Positions 13,493 through 15,013 of a stretch of 15,013 nt of DNA are shown here, in pieces (position 1 is the first letter of the stretch; each line of letters begins with the position of its first letter). Source of the DNA: Lachnospiraceae bacterium UBA3689 (GTDB taxonomy: Bacteria; Bacillota; Clostridia; Lachnospirales; Lachnospiraceae); contig DFIU01000003.1 in assembly GCA_002371465.1 (NCBI GenBank), positions 1 to 15,013 on the forward strand. The letters are read 5' to 3'. The notes below the pieces were generated by a model that worked only from the letters and a program-made list of their open reading frames with translations, was not told the DNA's origin and ran no database searches. The translations under genes were made by a program, and so were the position numbers.

Positions 13493-13546
13493 AAAATAAA
13501 AGACTGCCGCCTCGATCCCGCGATAAGAGCAGGATCGAGGCGGCAG
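13493..13546 (-). terminator. Rho-independent terminator of the GH94 phosphorylase gene
   Basis: CTGCCGCCTCGATCC (13504-13518) pairs perfectly with GGATCGAGGCGGCAG (13532-13546). On the minus strand the hairpin is followed by TCTTTTATTTTG. It lies 34 bases after the stop at 13580, a typical place and form. Confidence 0.88.
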
Positions 13547-13579
13547 AAGAAAGGAAAACAAACCCAAAAACAAGAAAGC

Positions 13580-15013
13580 TTACATGGTAACAGTGACCCG
13601 ATACTCTTTGACGCCCGGCTGGCAGGGGATGACGGCCCCATCTACCGGCTTGCCGTTGACAATCATTTCCCTGACTCCCTTTTCGGAGCCGTTGGTTACA
13701 ACTTTAATGTCGTAGGTCGCGCCTCGGAAGATGCGGTGGATGGTGAAATCGCCGAAGTCCCTGGGAACGCAGGGATCGATCTTAAGCCCCTCAAAGGTGG
13801 GGCGGACGCCGAGGATGTACTGGGAAATATCGGCGAAGGTCCAGGCGGCGGTCCCGGTCAGCCAGCTGTTTTTACCCTGACCGAAGAAGCGGGCGTCACT
13901 GCCGCCGACCATCTGTGAATAGACGTAGGGCTCGGTCTTATGGATCTCACTTTGATCCTGGAGGAAGGCGGGACAGGTCTTGCGATAGACCTCAAACGCC
14001 CGGTCCCCATGCCCCAGAACGGTCTCGGCGATGGAGATCCAGGGATTGTTGTGGCAGAAAATGCCGCCATTTTCCTTATATCCCGGCGGATAGGAGGAAA
14101 TCTCCCCCAGCTCCAGGTGATAGTGGGTGTAGGAGGGAGCCAGGATGCGGATGCCGTACTTCGTATCGAGGTGCTGGCGGACGGACGCCAGTGCCTTTTC
14201 CGCCTGTCCGGTTTCAAGGCCGATACCTGCCAGGACGCAGAAGCCCTGGGGTTCGATGAAGATCTTGCCCTCGTCGCACTCTTTGGAACCAACCTTGTGA
14301 CCATAGGCGTCGTAGGCGCGGACGAACCAATCGCCGTCCCAGCCGTCCTTTAGTACAGCCTTTTCCATGAGAGCTACTTCTTTAAGGGCGCGGTCTGCTT
14401 CCTCCGCCTTCCCCAGCAGTCTTGCCAGGCCGGCATACTCCCGTCCATAGCGGACGAACATACCGCCGATAAAGACCGATTCAGCGACCGGACCTTCGGA
14501 GGGACCGAAAGTCTGGAAGGACTCGCCCGGATGTTCCGAGAAACAGTTGAGGTTGAGGCAGTCGTTCCAATCCGCCCTGCCGATGAGGGGAAGACCGTGC
14601 GGACCCTTGTGAGTCACAATAAAGTCAAAGGACCGGGTCAGGTGGTCAAAGAGGGTAGCGGATGACGTCTCGCTGTTGTCAAAGGGCACGATTTCGTCGA
14701 GGATCGACTGATCCCCCGTCTCCCGGACGTAGGCTCCGGTCCCGGCGATGAGCCAGAGGGGATCGTCGTTGAAGCCGGACCCGATATCGGAATTTCCGGT
14801 CTTGGTCAGGGGCTGGTACTGATGATAGGCGGACCCGTCTTCAAACTGAGTCGACGCGATATCGAGGATTCTCTGGCGGGCGCGGTCCGGAATCAGGTGG
14901 ACGAAGCCCAGCAGGTCCTGGCTGGAATCGCGGAAGCCCATGCCCCTGCCGATGCCGGATTCAAAGTAGGAGGCGGACCGGGACATGTTAAAGGTGACCA
15001 TGCACTGGTACTG
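13580..15013 (-). CDS. GH94 cellobiose phosphorylase, C-terminal part
   Basis: The frame stays open to the window edge (QYQC precedes the Met at 15001), so the true start lies beyond 15013 and about 478 C-terminal residues of a family usually near 800 are visible. It phosphorolyses cellobiose to glucose 1-phosphate and glucose in the cytosol. Counting from that Met, MSRSASYFESGIGRGMGFRD (6-25) is the GH94 catalytic-domain signature with the Arg and Asp of the glucose-binding subsite, GSAYHQYQPLTKTGNSDIGS follows, and GRADWNDCLNL (141-151) holds the general acid Asp (147), matching Asp490 of the Cellvibrio gilvus enzyme. EPQGFCVLAGIG, PPGYKENGGIFCHNNPW and the C-terminal IDPCVPRDF are also family segments. 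The overall motif set fits cellobiose rather than chitobiose or cellodextrin phosphorylase, but specificity is inferred. A clear terminator follows. Confidence 0.93.
   Translation of the reverse strand, partial: QYQCMVTFNMSRSASYFESGIGRGMGFRDSSQDLLGFVHLIPDRARQRILDIASTQFEDGSAYHQYQPLTKTGNSDIGSGFNDDPLWLIAGTGAYVRETGDQSILDEIVPFDNSETSSATLFDHLTRSFDFIVTHKGPHGLPLIGRADWNDCLNLNCFSEHPGESFQTFGPSEGPVAESVFIGGMFVRYGREYAGLARLLGKAEEADRALKEVALMEKAVLKDGWDGDWFVRAYDAYGHKVGSKECDEGKIFIEPQGFCVLAGIGLETGQAEKALASVRQHLDTKYGIRILAPSYTHYHLELGEISSYPPGYKENGGIFCHNNPWISIAETVLGHGDRAFEVYRKTCPAFLQDQSEIHKTEPYVYSQMVGGSDARFFGQGKNSWLTGTAAWTFADISQYILGVRPTFEGLKIDPCVPRDFGDFTIHRIFRGATYDIKVVTNGSEKGVREMIVNGKPVDGAVIPCQPGVKEYRVTVTM

Noticed and set aside
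13292..13918. 208-codon plus-strand frame across the rsmF start and the GH94 end
   Set aside because: It runs through a terminator hairpin and antisense to two well-identified genes.

Overview
The window looks like chromosomal DNA from an anaerobic, low-to-medium-GC Gram-positive bacterium, most likely a Clostridia/Lachnospiraceae-type gut Firmicute. This is inferred from strong AGGAGG ribosome sites, TGnTATAAT extended -10 boxes, anaerobic (CbiD-type) cobalamin genes, a Clostridia-style lipoprotein, an IS3-type orfA and GH94 sugar phosphorolysis. No 16S or tRNA gene is present, so genus and species cannot be stated.

Layout: (1) 1-335, the 3' end of a C-glycoside deglycosidase beta-subunit-like gene (+). 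(2) 336-828, a 50-codon orphan gene (+) with a good ribosome site and a strong intrinsic terminator. (3) 829-1768, an AraC-family regulator (-) whose core promoter is bracketed by a perfect 9-bp inverted repeat. (4) 1800-2300, a divergent promoter, a 17-codon reading frame with a perfect ribosome site, and the decayed left end of an IS3-family element. The hairpin and T-run of the IS end sit just downstream of the next gene. (5) 2333-3883, a lipoprotein (-) with a palindrome at its predicted transcription start. (6) 3884-4371, a regulatory stretch with two TATAAT boxes and about six imperfect 31-bp tandem repeats that run up to the first cobalamin gene. (7) 4372-10111, a cobalamin (corrin ring) cluster: cbiL, cbiD, one 989-residue gene encoding CobK, CbiE and CbiA domains in a row, then cbiC. 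(8) 10173-11828, a membrane protein fused to a spermidine-synthase-like methyltransferase domain, apparently leaderless. (9) 11957-13378, an RsmF-like rRNA m5C methyltransferase (-). (10) 13580-15013, the C-terminal part of a GH94 cellobiose phosphorylase (-), open at the window edge.

The cobalamin genes form the functional core. CbiL methylates at C20, CbiD at C1, CobK reduces precorrin-6A, CbiE methylates at C5 (and C15 in some enzymes), CbiC moves a methyl group, and CbiA amidates side chains a and c. CbiF, CbiG, CbiH, CbiT, the chelatase and the late steps are not in the window. No cobalamin riboswitch is recognisable upstream; the tandem repeats occupy the place where one would be expected.

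The least ordinary observations are the triple CobK-CbiE-CbiA fusion, the 31-bp repeat block carrying TACG-N9-CGTA dyads in two units, the promoter-bracketing inverted repeat of the AraC gene, the two tiny genes, and the IS remnant. No clearly new multi-gene system was found.
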